A stretch of DNA of 64,000 nt from JALCSJ01 sp036788835 (GTDB lineage Bacteria > Bacillota > Negativicutes > Acidaminococcales > Acidaminococcaceae): contig DAIQMR010000003.1 in assembly GCA_036788835.1 (NCBI GenBank), forward strand, positions 1 through 64,000, read 5' to 3'. Of this stretch, positions 39,540 to 49,062 are shown piece after piece. A program made the position numbers and the translations under genes. The stretch's first letter is position 1; the number at the start of each line of letters is the position of its first letter. Under the pieces are notes generated by a model. The model was not told where the DNA came from. It ran no database searches and was given only the letters and a program-made list of their open reading frames with translations.

Positions 39540-41678
39540 TTATCTGGTGCCTTTGGCAGGTGGCCTTACAGGTTTTGGCAAGTTTTTGCTCTCTGGGGAG
39601 CTGCCACCACCACCGGAACTGGGAGGCCTTGGTACGGAACCGCCGGAAGATCCCGGCAGCTTGCCTGAATTGATGCCCTCATTTGATTGTTTAGTATTTT
39701 GCTTGTTTTTTTCTTCGGCCGCTTTTTTCTTTTCAGCATCTTTTTTAGCTTTATCGTCAGAAGTTTTACCTTCGTCCTTTACAGGAGCGGGCATTTTAAA
39801 GTTAGCAGGTTTTTCAAAGTCTTCTGCAGGCAGTTCGTCTACTGCATTAACCATGAATGCATGCCACAAGGTAGCAGGCTCGCCGCCACCGGTCATACCG
39901 CCCAAAGGCTCATTATTATCGTCACCAATCCATACGGCTGCGGACAGGTTAGGAGTAAATCCCACAAACCAGGCATCCCTATATTCACTGGTGGTTCCGG
40001 TTTTCCCGGCGCAGGGACGACTGATGGCAGCACCGGTACCGGTACCGCGTCTCATATTGTCTCGCATCATGTCTATTAGCATATAGGCACTGGCAGGTTT
40101 GCAAACCTGGATAGGATTGGGTTTATGTTCGAAGATAACCTTACCATTTCTGTCTATTATTTTAGAAATAGCTACGGGTTTGTTAAACTGTCCCATATTG
40201 GCAAAGCCGCCAAAGGCTCCGGCCATTTCCAGAGGTGTGACACCATGAGTCAGACCGCCTAAGGCCATGGACGGGTTAGCGTCAGTCTGGGCACCACCTT
40301 CCACCAGAGTGGTAATACCCAGCTTTTTGGCTAAAGCTACGACTTTTTCATTACCATATTGGTTAGACATTTTAATAGCAGGAATATTGAAAGAATTAAT
40401 AAGGGCTGTACGCATGGTAACTTTCCCATGGAAACGCCGGTCATAGTTCTGAGGATTCCAATCACCTTTAATAGGAGAGTCGTCAATCATGGTATTGGGA
40501 GTAGCTCCCTGTTCCAAGGCATTAAGATAAACAAAAGGCTTGAAAGCGGAGCCGGGTTGGCGTTCTGCTAAAACAGCTCTATTAAATTGATCAGTACCAC
40601 GGCCGCCAATCATGGCCTTAATGAAGCCGGTCTTGGGATCTACAGCCACAATAGATGATTGAGGCTGTTTCAGTTTACTCTTGTCCGTGTAGTAGGTAGG
40701 GGTTAAGGCGGCGGCTTTTTCAGCTGCAGACTGCATTTGAGGATCTAAAGTGGTGTAAACTTTCATACCTTGCTTATAAACTGCGTCAGGACCATACTGG
40801 TCTATTAACAATTGAATACAATAATCAACAAAGTATTTCTTGGAACCAAGGGAGGAGGTCATCCTCTTGTACTCTAGTTTCGTATTTAGAGCCTTGGTCA
40901 TTTGGTCCTTGGTAATAAAGTTATACTTATACATTTGCTCCAGAACAGTTTTCTGTCTGGCGGCACCGGCTTTGGGATTGGAAAGAGGCGAGTAGTAGTT
41001 TGGACTTTTGGGAATGCCTGCAATCATGGCACACTCTGCCAGATTCAAATCTTGAACGTGCTTGCCAAAGTAAGTGTTGGCGGCTGTTTCTACACCATAA
41101 GCACCTTGGCCGAAATAAATCTGATTCATGTACATCTCAAAAATTTCCTGCTTGCTATACTTCTGTTCCAACTGTAAGGCAATAAAAGCTTCGTGAATTT
41201 TTCTGGTAATGGTCCTTTCCTGAGTCAGGAAATAGTTCTTGGCCAACTGCTGGGTAATGGTGCTGCCACCCTGAACCTCACCATATAAAACATTGGTGTA
41301 AACAGCTCTGGCGATACCACGGAAATCAATACCCCCGTGTTCATAGAACCGAATATCTTCAGCAGCTAAAAAAGCATTCTGCAAATTTTTCGGGACTTTT
41401 GCAATAGATACAGGCAAACGATCTTCATCAGAGTCGACGGTGCACAGAAGGTTGCCTTTAGCATCGAAGAACTGGGAAGAAGCAGATTGAACCATGTCTT
41501 TGGACAACATGTTGGAGGTGGTGAATTTTGCCAAACCGAAGAAACCGGCTACAGACAGAAAACCTACCATAACAAGAGCCAGTAACGCGGAAAAAATAGT
41601 TCCCATAATTGACCTCTTTTTGTTTGGTTTAGTACCGGAAATCTCGTCCCGGTTTTTATTGTTATTAATACTGCTCAT
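39540..41678 (-). CDS. Penicillin-binding protein 1A (bifunctional)
   Basis: A 712-residue class A PBP. One membrane helix (about 26-48), then the family 51 glycosyltransferase domain with EDIRFYEHGGIDFRGIARA and GGSTITQQLAKNY, and the transpeptidase with SxxK in RQPGSAFKPFVYL, and KTG in CAGKTGTTSEYRDAWF. The last 90 residues are a Lys/Glu-rich then Pro/Gly/Ser-rich tail, likely disordered. It polymerises and cross-links peptidoglycan at the outer face of the inner membrane. Divergent from the glutamine synthetase gene. Confidence 0.95.
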   Translation of the reverse strand: MSSINNNKNRDEISGTKPNKKRSIMGTIFSALLALVMVGFLSVAGFFGLAKFTTSNMLSKDMVQSASSQFFDAKGNLLCTVDSDEDRLPVSIAKVPKNLQNAFLAAEDIRFYEHGGIDFRGIARAVYTNVLYGEVQGGSTITQQLAKNYFLTQERTITRKIHEAFIALQLEQKYSKQEIFEMYMNQIYFGQGAYGVETAANTYFGKHVQDLNLAECAMIAGIPKSPNYYSPLSNPKAGAARQKTVLEQMYKYNFITKDQMTKALNTKLEYKRMTSSLGSKKYFVDYCIQLLIDQYGPDAVYKQGMKVYTTLDPQMQSAAEKAAALTPTYYTDKSKLKQPQSSIVAVDPKTGFIKAMIGGRGTDQFNRAVLAERQPGSAFKPFVYLNALEQGATPNTMIDDSPIKGDWNPQNYDRRFHGKVTMRTALINSFNIPAIKMSNQYGNEKVVALAKKLGITTLVEGGAQTDANPSMALGGLTHGVTPLEMAGAFGGFANMGQFNKPVAISKIIDRNGKVIFEHKPNPIQVCKPASAYMLIDMMRDNMRRGTGTGAAISRPCAGKTGTTSEYRDAWFVGFTPNLSAAVWIGDDNNEPLGGMTGGGEPATLWHAFMVNAVDELPAEDFEKPANFKMPAPVKDEGKTSDDKAKKDAEKKKAAEEKNKQNTKQSNEGINSGKLPGSSGGSVPRPPSSGGGGSSPESKNLPKPVRPPAKGTR

Positions 41679-41926
41679 AAGTAAAACTCCTATTTGTTTA
41701 CATAATTACCCATAAAGTCCCATATATTATATCACAAAATCCCAAGAACGAAGAAGAATATCCTGAAATTGCTGTTCAAAACACATTAAACATTACATTT
41801 TCCACTTGTTTTTATTTTAAGTACTTAAAAAACCGGTCGTTTGGAATATTATAGTAGAAAAATAGGTGTATTTAGTGCTATAATATACCAATATTTTAAT
41901 ATTTTTGCTTTTGAGGAGGCAACAAA

Positions 41927-43834
41927 ATGTACGAAAATGATTTGCTTTATGTCATTAAACAGGAAGATCATACCCCGGAAAAAGTTAAGGCTATTCTGGA
42001 AGAACATCCTGAGATTATGTTTGTTTCTTTTATGGGAATTGATTTTGCCGGCAATGATACCGATGAAAAGGTACCTATAGCCAATTTTTTGGAAGATTTG
42101 GAAACAGTTTTGTATAAACACGCGGCTCAGACTGACGGTTCTTCCGTTGTGCTGCCGGGTATTGCTTCTTTAAATAATGCCAGGGTAGATATGATTGCCG
42201 ATTTGAGCGTTAACTGGTATGTTGACTATAATTACGAGCATTTTGATTCCGTGACCGGTAAGATGGTAGGAACATTACGTATTCCCTGCTTCTTACTTCA
42301 TGACGGAACTTTTGTAGATTCCAGACATATTCTGAAGGAAACCCTTTATTATGTTAAGGGACAATTAAAGCAGCTTCTCCAGGGCAAGAAAAATATTCCC
42401 GGCTTGGAAAATATCAATCAAGAAGACATTGAAGATATTGTATATACTTGTGCTACAGAGCTGGAGTTTTGGGTAAAATCTCCTACCGAAGATGTGCCCA
42501 TTGAGGCCCTTTCTTCTTCCCAAATGCTTCAGGAACAATATTGGCAGAGAACCAGAGGTAATGTGCGCACTGCTTTGGAACAGGCAGTAACTACCTTGGG
42601 ACAATATGGCCTGGAGCCGGAAATGGGTCACAAGGAATGCGGCGGTGTCCGCGGACAAATGGATACAGCAGGACATATGACACATGTTATGGAACAATTA
42701 GAGCTGGATTGGAAATTTTCCAGTGGACTGCAAACAGCCGATAACGAAATTCTGGCCAGGACCTTGGTTAAGGAAGTATTCAGAATGAACGGCCTCCAAG
42801 CAACATTCCTGGCTAAACCGATTTTGGGTGTAGCCGGCAGCGGTGAGCATGTCCATGTGGGCCTGGCAGCTAAAATGAAAGATGGCAAAATCATCAACTT
42901 GATGGCTCCTTCTAACATGAAAGAAGATTTCCTGTCAGCAGTTGGTTATGGAGCATTGATGGGTCTTTTGAAAAATTATGAGGTCCTCAATCCTTTTATT
43001 TCCGCCACTATAGATTCTTTTAAACGTTTAAAACCGGGTTTTGAAGCACCTATTTGTATAGTAACTTCTTTAGGCATTTCTCCGTCCATTCCTTCCCGGA
43101 ATCGTACAGTGCTGGCCGGCTTGGTCAGAGATATAGACAATCCTAAGGCCACACGTATAGAAATGCGCTCTCCCAATCCTTTTACCAATACTTATTTGGC
43201 TATAGCGGTATTTTATCTAGCGGCTTTGGATGGTATTGAAGCAGCGGTAAATTCCGGCAAGAGCCTTAAGGATCTGGAAAAAGACATTTCCAAAAAGAGC
43301 GGAGAGAAGAGTTTCTATTTGGAAACAGACCGGGAATACCGGACAGAAGCAGATGTTTTTGAAGATTTTACAGAAGAAGCCAGAGCCAAGCTTTTCGGCA
43401 AACCGCCAGCAACTGTTTGGGAAAATCTTCAGGCCTTTAATAAATATCCGGCTAAAACAGCTATTCTAACTAAAGGCAATACCATGAAACCTATCTTCGT
43501 ACATTCCTTCACAGAGGGTGCCTTAAGCAGATGGAAAACAGAATTGCTGAAACATTTAATTCCCGGGTATCTTGAAGATCTTTCCAAAATGAAAAAACTG
43601 CATTGTGATAATGATGCCAATAAAGAGTGGGACGATAAAATGTGGCAGCAGGTGGTAAAACTGCGCACAGAGATTGCTCAGGATACTATGAACAGTACCA
43701 GTTTGTTTACGCAAATCGCTCAGGCCATTAAGAACGAGGACTTTGAAAGGGCATCTGCGCTGCAGATTGATGTTATGGCCAAAATGGAAGCATTAGGAGA
43801 GCTGTACCATAGCTATGCCGTAAATATCTTTTAG
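41927..43834 (+). CDS. Glutamine synthetase, extended form
   Basis: A 635-residue protein of the glutamine synthetase superfamily. It has the small N-terminal beta-grasp (VSFMGIDFAGNDTDEKVPIA), the ATP/glutamate site GVAGSGEHVHVGLA, the DSFKRLKPGFEAP loop and ATRIEMRSPNPFTNTYLAIA. The final 130 residues (about 500-635) are an added helical part with heptads not present in GlnA of about 440-470 residues; type III enzymes are longer (about 700) and differ. I therefore call it an extended type I-like enzyme common in Negativicutes. It makes glutamine from glutamate and ammonia. It has a GAGGAGG site. Confidence 0.85.
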   Translation: MYENDLLYVIKQEDHTPEKVKAILEEHPEIMFVSFMGIDFAGNDTDEKVPIANFLEDLETVLYKHAAQTDGSSVVLPGIASLNNARVDMIADLSVNWYVDYNYEHFDSVTGKMVGTLRIPCFLLHDGTFVDSRHILKETLYYVKGQLKQLLQGKKNIPGLENINQEDIEDIVYTCATELEFWVKSPTEDVPIEALSSSQMLQEQYWQRTRGNVRTALEQAVTTLGQYGLEPEMGHKECGGVRGQMDTAGHMTHVMEQLELDWKFSSGLQTADNEILARTLVKEVFRMNGLQATFLAKPILGVAGSGEHVHVGLAAKMKDGKIINLMAPSNMKEDFLSAVGYGALMGLLKNYEVLNPFISATIDSFKRLKPGFEAPICIVTSLGISPSIPSRNRTVLAGLVRDIDNPKATRIEMRSPNPFTNTYLAIAVFYLAALDGIEAAVNSGKSLKDLEKDISKKSGEKSFYLETDREYRTEADVFEDFTEEARAKLFGKPPATVWENLQAFNKYPAKTAILTKGNTMKPIFVHSFTEGALSRWKTELLKHLIPGYLEDLSKMKKLHCDNDANKEWDDKMWQQVVKLRTEIAQDTMNSTSLFTQIAQAIKNEDFERASALQIDVMAKMEALGELYHSYAVNIF

Positions 43835-43861
43835 TAGATATTTGACTATGGAGGTGAATCA

Positions 43862-44443
43862 ATGAAGGCATTTAAGCAGGGAGCCATGGGTCTGCTAGTT
43901 GTTTTGCTAATTTGTTCCACGAGTATTTGCTATGGAGCAGGAAGTATTGCCAGGCTTGGTTCCAAGGAAAATAAAGTTGCAGAAGTCCAAGCCATGCTGT
44001 CCCAGGTGAGAATCTACAAGGGAACTGTGGATGGTCAATTTGGCCCTCAGACACTGGCTGCCGTAAAAAGCTTTCAAAGAAAATCACGCCGGCCACAGAC
44101 CGGTATAGTTGATAAGAAATTATTCGATTTACTATGTCAAAAAAGCAATTTGAATTTTAACCATTACCGGAAAGTATGGGTAATGGAAGCATCTGCATAT
44201 TCATCCAGGGATCCGGGGGTTAACGGCAGGACAGCCACAGGAGCTGCTTTGCGCAAAGGGATTATTGCTGTAGACCCGTTAATCATTCCTTTGGGAACCA
44301 GAGTTTATGTTATGGGATATGGTTATGGACTGGCCGCAGATACAGGAGGGGCCATTAAGGGCAATGTCATAGACGTAGCCTTTAATTCTCGCGGAGAAGC
44401 CCTGCGTTGGGGAAGAAAATATGTGAGGGTTTATTTCTTTTAG
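43862..44443 (+). CDS. Cell wall protein with peptidoglycan-binding and 3D domains
   Basis: A 193-residue exported protein. Signal peptide 1-25 (cut near CYGAG), a PG_binding_1 domain (about 28-85: LGSKENKVAEVQAML, DGQFGPQTLAAVKSFQRKS) and a C-terminal 3D domain (MEASAYSSRDP..., GIIAVDPLIIPLGTRVYV, AADTGGAIKGNVIDVAF), named for its three aspartates. The 3D domain is a double-psi barrel related to MltA, so a lytic transglycosylase or hydrolase action is likely. It follows the glutamine synthetase gene by 27 bases with its own GGAGGTG site. Confidence 0.9.
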   Translation: MKAFKQGAMGLLVVLLICSTSICYGAGSIARLGSKENKVAEVQAMLSQVRIYKGTVDGQFGPQTLAAVKSFQRKSRRPQTGIVDKKLFDLLCQKSNLNFNHYRKVWVMEASAYSSRDPGVNGRTATGAALRKGIIAVDPLIIPLGTRVYVMGYGYGLAADTGGAIKGNVIDVAFNSRGEALRWGRKYVRVYFF

Positions 44444-44458
44444 AGGAGGAGATCTTTT

Positions 44459-44896
44459 TTGCTAGAACCAAGTCAAGTGGAGCATTGGGTTGCACAACGA
44501 ATGCGTGAGAATCCCTTTATGGAATTAATTGGGGCTAAAATGGATAAGGTAGCTTTTGGTTACGCTCAGCTTAGCATTAATATAGACCCCAAGAAACATG
44601 CTAACAGATATGGGGCAGTACACGGAGGCGTTATGTTCGCCATGGCTGATACGGCCATGGGAGCACTGTGCTATGGGCTCGGGAAACAGGTTGTGACCTT
44701 GTCCGCAACGATAAATTTCATAAAAAACACCATGCAGCAAGATCGTTTTATAGCGAAAGCTACTCCGATTCACGTAGGAAAATCTACTGTTATCGGCAAA
44801 GTTCAGGTTTTTAATCACGAAGATGTAATGATGGCTGACTTAATGGTTACCATGTTTGTTACGGGAAGTTTTGACGAAATACCGAAAAAGTGGTAA
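44459..44896 (+). CDS. PaaI-type hotdog thioesterase
   Basis: A 145-residue hotdog-fold protein. The active-site segment NRYGAVHGGVMFAMADTAMG has the HGG motif of PaaI-like acyl-CoA thioesterases, with LSATINFIKNTMQQDRFIAKA following. It should release acyl or aryl acids from coenzyme A. Start TTG 44459 has a strong AGAGGAGGAG site. Located before an acyl-CoA dehydrogenase, so the two may act on the same acyl-CoA pool. Confidence 0.88.
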   Translation: MLEPSQVEHWVAQRMRENPFMELIGAKMDKVAFGYAQLSINIDPKKHANRYGAVHGGVMFAMADTAMGALCYGLGKQVVTLSATINFIKNTMQQDRFIAKATPIHVGKSTVIGKVQVFNHEDVMMADLMVTMFVTGSFDEIPKKW

Positions 44897-44969
44897 AATA
44901 ATTAAGTATATTATCTAGGAATAAATATCTTTTAATAAATGGCAACGGCCTTAAATCGAGGAGGACCAC

Positions 44970-46103
44970 ATGGATTTCGCTTTAACAGAAGAGCAGTTGG
45001 AACTGCAAAAAATGGTGAAGGAATTTGTAGATAAGGAAATTGTTCCCTATACAGATGAAATGGATGTAGCTAACGAAACTAGACCTGAAATTTTTAAGAT
45101 TGCCGGAGATATGGGCCTTTTGAATCTTATTGTTCCCGTTGAATTTGGTGGGCCCGGTTTGGACAGCATTACAATTGCCACGATTTACGAAGAACTGGCT
45201 AAAGGCTGCGCCGGGGTAGCTACCTCTTTGGCGGCCAATGCCTTGGCTTCTTATCCTGTGCTATTGGCAGGTAATGATGAGCAGAAGAAAATTTTATGTG
45301 ATATCTTGAATGACGGCGGCTTGGCTGCTTTTGGCCTGACTGAACCCGGTGCAGGTTCTGATGCAGGCAGCGTAGCTACTAAGGCTGTTAAACAAGGTGA
45401 TCATTATGTGTTAAATGGTACTAAGGTGTTTATCACCAATGGTGGTATTGCCGATATGTATGTGATTTATGCCAATACCCGTAAGAGCGGCGGTATTCGT
45501 GGTTTAACCGTGTTTATGGTTCCCAAGGGGACTCCCGGTTTCTCCGTAGGCAGAAAAGAAAATAAAATGGGCATTCGTCCTTCCAATACATGCGAATTAA
45601 TCTTGGAAGATGTTATTGTTCCTGAAACTATGAGGGTAGGCAAGGAAGGAGAAGGCTTCCGTATTGCCATGAATACCTTGGATTCTGCCAGACCTTTCGT
45701 GGCTTCTGTTTCTTTGGGCTTAGCACAGTCGGCTTTGGATATTTCGGCTCACTATGCTAAAGAAAGAAGACAATTCGGTCAGCCTATTGCTTCTTTTGAG
45801 ATGGTTCAGTCCATGATTGCTGATATGGCTATGAAGGTAGCTGCAGCCAGACTTTTGGTGCAAAGAGCCTGCTGGATGCGTGACCAGGGCATGGAATTCA
45901 CCGGTGAGGCTGCCATGAGCAAGTGCTATGCCAGCGACACAGCTATGGAGGTAACTACCAATGCAGTGCAAATCATGGGTGGTTATGGCTATATGAAGGA
46001 TTATCCTTTGGAGAAAAAGATGCGTGATGCTAAGATTATGCAAATCTACGAAGGAACCAATCAAATTCAAAGACTGGTTATTGCTAACAAGATTTTGTAT
46101 TAA
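44970..46103 (+). CDS. Acyl-CoA dehydrogenase (short-chain type)
   Basis: A 377-residue flavoprotein of the butyryl-CoA dehydrogenase group. It has GLTEPGAGSDAGS in the FAD/substrate loop, FITNGG, the RRQFGQPIASFEMVQSMIAD segment and the C-terminal YEGTNQIQRLVIA, where the E is the catalytic base. It oxidises, or in anaerobes reduces, a short acyl-CoA bond together with electron-transfer flavoprotein. No etfAB is beside it. AGGAGGA site and a clear terminator downstream. Confidence 0.93.
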   Translation: MDFALTEEQLELQKMVKEFVDKEIVPYTDEMDVANETRPEIFKIAGDMGLLNLIVPVEFGGPGLDSITIATIYEELAKGCAGVATSLAANALASYPVLLAGNDEQKKILCDILNDGGLAAFGLTEPGAGSDAGSVATKAVKQGDHYVLNGTKVFITNGGIADMYVIYANTRKSGGIRGLTVFMVPKGTPGFSVGRKENKMGIRPSNTCELILEDVIVPETMRVGKEGEGFRIAMNTLDSARPFVASVSLGLAQSALDISAHYAKERRQFGQPIASFEMVQSMIADMAMKVAAARLLVQRACWMRDQGMEFTGEAAMSKCYASDTAMEVTTNAVQIMGGYGYMKDYPLEKKMRDAKIMQIYEGTNQIQRLVIANKILY

Positions 46104-46115
46104 TGTATTGATTGT

Positions 46116-46164
46116 AAAAGTTGACAAAAGGGGGGAAACGAACCACTTTTTGTCAACTTTTTTG
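46116..46164 (+). terminator. Rho-independent terminator
   Basis: AAAAGTTGACAAAA pairs with TTTTTGTCAACTTTT around a loop of about 17 bases, followed by T-rich sequence. Confidence 0.85.
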
Positions 46165-46217
46165 TTTGTTCATTGGTTGAGTAAAACATATAAACTGCTA
46201 GTGTTTTGGAGAATTAA

Positions 46218-48137
46218 ATGGGATATTTGCGAGATTTACAGCAAGATTTTAAGGGATTTATATTTATAAATTTAATATTGATGTTATACAGGGTATGTTT
46301 TATTTGTTTTTATGCGTCTCAATTGGCTGGGGTGCCTTATGAAGAGATAGGCATGGCTTTATGGTGCGGCCTGCGAATTAGCATGAAAACAGCCGGAATA
46401 TGCGCTGCTGTTTCTTTTGTCTTTGCTACTTTGCCTCATATTATCTTCAAAAGATGGCCGGCAGAGAGTATTCGTAAAATTGCCTATGGGCTGGCCACGG
46501 CAATATTTACTTTCGGTTTTTTCGCGCGGATACCCTATTACAAAATTTTTAATTCCGGCTTTAATATGATGCTTATCAATGGTCTCAGAGACGATAAAAA
46601 AGCTATCTTTGCCACAGGAGTGCAAGAATATAACCTTTGGCCTTTGGTCGTTGCTGTCATTGTGATAAGCTTTATTTTGTACAAGCTGCTTGCCAGAACG
46701 CTCAATACAGCAGTATGGGTTCCACGTAAGAATGTTAAAAAAATAATTATGGGCAGCATTCTGCTTTTACCGGTATTTTTTATTTTCGTAAGATTTGGGG
46801 GCGCTTTTAATTATGACAGCGGCATCCATTGGGAGAATGCGGGACGTACCAAATCGGATTTATTGAATGAAGCCATCTTGGATGATGGACAGGCTATCTA
46901 TAGAGTATATGCGGAATATGACAGGATGAATCAAGTGGAAAAATTTGATTTAAACAAGGACAAGCTCCGGGAGGCCATTGGCATCTTAGGCGGCAATCAG
47001 GATGCTGCCACATTAGAGCAGGCCTTTCAGCATAAAGCGGCCGGTGGACGGCTGGCACATGAACCCCAAGAAATAGTATTGATTTTTGGCGAGAATAATG
47101 CCAAGTGGCCATTCTTGGAGCGGTACCAGGCATTAAACCTTGTGCCTTATGAGGGGAAAATGGAACACTCAGAGAATGCTATTAGTTTTAATGCTTTTTT
47201 GGCCGGGGGCGGGGGAACGATGCCCTCATTAAAGGTCCTTTTGACAGGACTGCCGGATAATGGTTTAGCTGATAATTACGAGCCGGAAACCTATAAAACG
47301 AAATTTGCTACCGGTGTTGGAAACACAATGAAAAAGCTGGGCTATAAGACTGTCTTTTGGTATGGTGGACTAGGCAGTTGGCAGTCAGTGAAAAAATTTG
47401 CTTTAGCCCAAGGCTTTGATGAATTCCATGGGGGAGAAGATATTACTAACTTGAAAGACGGTGCCTGGGGCATCCGGGATGAAGAACTTTTTGCCGCTAT
47501 GCAGGCATATATTGCCAAGGAAAAGAGTCAAGACACCGGTACTAAGACGTTTCATTTTGTGCTAACCACCAGTAATCATCCACCTTATGGTATAGATGTG
47601 GATGGCAAGGGATTTCAGCGTGCTGCAGTCAGAACCAAGCTGCCTCAGTCTATTAGCAAGGATGAAAACATACTCACCCAAATAGGGCATATCTGGTATG
47701 CGGATTTGACCATGGGACAATTCGTGGAAAGTGTTAAGGCTGCCTATCCTGATGCATTGTTTATTATTACCGGCGATCATGCAGAACGTTTTAGCTTTGC
47801 CACTCAAGAAGATGCTCAGGCGCTATTTGGGGTTCCGGCTATTTTTTATGGGGAAGGAATTAAAAAGGCCTGGATTACGCCCCAAATGGTAGGTTCGCAT
47901 ATCCAAATTATACCCACTATAGTCGAATTGGTAGCACCTAAGGATTTTATATATAGTTCTATCAGGCCAAATTTATTTACCAAAGATGATATAGCATTTA
48001 ATCAAAAGTTATGGGCCAGACAGGGGAAAATGGGGCTGCTGCCGGAACTTGCTAAAACAGATAAAATACATGATATGGTTCACGCCGGCGCTGTGGTCTC
48101 AGCCTGGCGATTGAAAAAGGGAAATGAAATTAGGTGA
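46218..48137 (+). CDS. LtaS-like phosphoglycerol transferase (alkaline phosphatase superfamily)
   Basis: A 639-residue protein with about five N-terminal membrane helices (up to residue 200) and a sulfatase-fold C-terminal domain. The catalytic threonine lies in GGGGTMPSLKVLLTG, and metal-site histidines lie in TTSNHPPYG and ITGDHAERFS. Such enzymes transfer phosphoglycerol or phosphoethanolamine to lipoteichoic acid, glucans or lipid A. In an outer-membrane bacterium the target is more likely a periplasmic glycan or LPS than teichoic acid; this is inference. Start ATG 46218 lacks a strong ribosome site. Confidence 0.85.
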   Translation: MGYLRDLQQDFKGFIFINLILMLYRVCFICFYASQLAGVPYEEIGMALWCGLRISMKTAGICAAVSFVFATLPHIIFKRWPAESIRKIAYGLATAIFTFGFFARIPYYKIFNSGFNMMLINGLRDDKKAIFATGVQEYNLWPLVVAVIVISFILYKLLARTLNTAVWVPRKNVKKIIMGSILLLPVFFIFVRFGGAFNYDSGIHWENAGRTKSDLLNEAILDDGQAIYRVYAEYDRMNQVEKFDLNKDKLREAIGILGGNQDAATLEQAFQHKAAGGRLAHEPQEIVLIFGENNAKWPFLERYQALNLVPYEGKMEHSENAISFNAFLAGGGGTMPSLKVLLTGLPDNGLADNYEPETYKTKFATGVGNTMKKLGYKTVFWYGGLGSWQSVKKFALAQGFDEFHGGEDITNLKDGAWGIRDEELFAAMQAYIAKEKSQDTGTKTFHFVLTTSNHPPYGIDVDGKGFQRAAVRTKLPQSISKDENILTQIGHIWYADLTMGQFVESVKAAYPDALFIITGDHAERFSFATQEDAQALFGVPAIFYGEGIKKAWITPQMVGSHIQIIPTIVELVAPKDFIYSSIRPNLFTKDDIAFNQKLWARQGKMGLLPELAKTDKIHDMVHAGAVVSAWRLKKGNEIR

Positions 48138-48156
48138 GAGACTGTTGTTAGCACTG

Positions 48157-48201
48157 CACACTACTGTTTTTCTGAGGAAGAAGTCCAGTAGTGTGTTTGC
48201 T
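48157..48201 (+). terminator. Rho-independent terminator
   Basis: CACACTACTG pairs with CAGTAGTGTG around a 19-base loop, followed by TTTGCTTTTG. Confidence 0.75.
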
Positions 48202-48268
48202 TTTGTGCTACTTTAATACTGTTAAGTATGTTATAATTAAAAAACATAAAGAACAGGAGAAAGGTTGA

Positions 48269-49018
48269 GTGATCATGGTTCCTGTAAGCGTTTTGATTTT
48301 GGCGAAAAATGAAGAAAAAAATATAGAAGATTGCATTAACAGCGTTAAATTTGCTTCAGAAATAATTATAATAGATGATTTTAGTACTGATAAAACCAAG
48401 AAAATAGCAGAAAATCTAGGTGCCAGGGTTATTCAACGTGCTATGAATGGGGACTGGGGCGGTCAACAAACTTTTGCTATTCAACAGGCTAAATATCCGT
48501 GGATATTTTTTATTGATGCCGATGAACGCTGTACTGAACCTCTGGCAGAAGAAATAGCGGCTACAGTCAATAAGAACGATAAGGCAGGTTTTTGGGTTAA
48601 ACGTATAAACCATTTTAAACGCAAAATAGTAAAGCATGGACCTTTAAGCCCTGACTGGGTATGTCGATTAATGCCAACGGAAGGCAGTCGTGTAGAAGGC
48701 TTTGTTCATCCTAAAATTATTCATCAATTTACGGATAAGAGACTTAAAAATGTTATGCTGCACTATACCTATGAAACTTGGCACCAATACATTGCCAAAA
48801 TGAACCAATATTCCACTTTGGCTGCGGAGAAGAATAAGCTGGCCGGCAAGCATTGTAATTTTGTTTTAGATGTTATTTTCAGACCTGCTTTTGCTTTTTT
48901 TAAAATGTATATTCTTAAGCTTGGCTGCTTAGATGGCCAAATTGGTTATATGCTTTGCAAAAACTATGCAAATTATACTATGAATAAATATATTAAGCTA
49001 AAATATTTAGAGAAATGA
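48269..49018 (+). CDS. Family 2 glycosyltransferase (WaaE/KdtX-like)
   Basis: A 249-residue inverting glycosyltransferase. SVLILAKNEEKNIEDCINSV and IIIIDDFSTDKT give the nucleotide-sugar site and FFIDADERCT the DxD metal motif. The NGDWGGQQTFAIQQAKYPW stretch is typical of WaaE/KdtX enzymes that add glucose to heptose in the LPS inner core. GTG 48269 has an AGGAG site at normal distance; ATG 48275 is the alternative. First of four genes for LPS assembly on this strand. Confidence 0.85.
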   Translation: MIMVPVSVLILAKNEEKNIEDCINSVKFASEIIIIDDFSTDKTKKIAENLGARVIQRAMNGDWGGQQTFAIQQAKYPWIFFIDADERCTEPLAEEIAATVNKNDKAGFWVKRINHFKRKIVKHGPLSPDWVCRLMPTEGSRVEGFVHPKIIHQFTDKRLKNVMLHYTYETWHQYIAKMNQYSTLAAEKNKLAGKHCNFVLDVIFRPAFAFFKMYILKLGCLDGQIGYMLCKNYANYTMNKYIKLKYLEK

Positions 49019-49062
49019 TATGTTTGTCCTATAATAAAGGAACCATTTTCGGGGGTGCTTGC

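Noticed and set aside
39547..40086. 179-codon plus-strand frame opposite PBP1A, rich in proline and glycine
   Set aside because: It is the complement of the low-complexity tail of PBP1A; no ribosome site.
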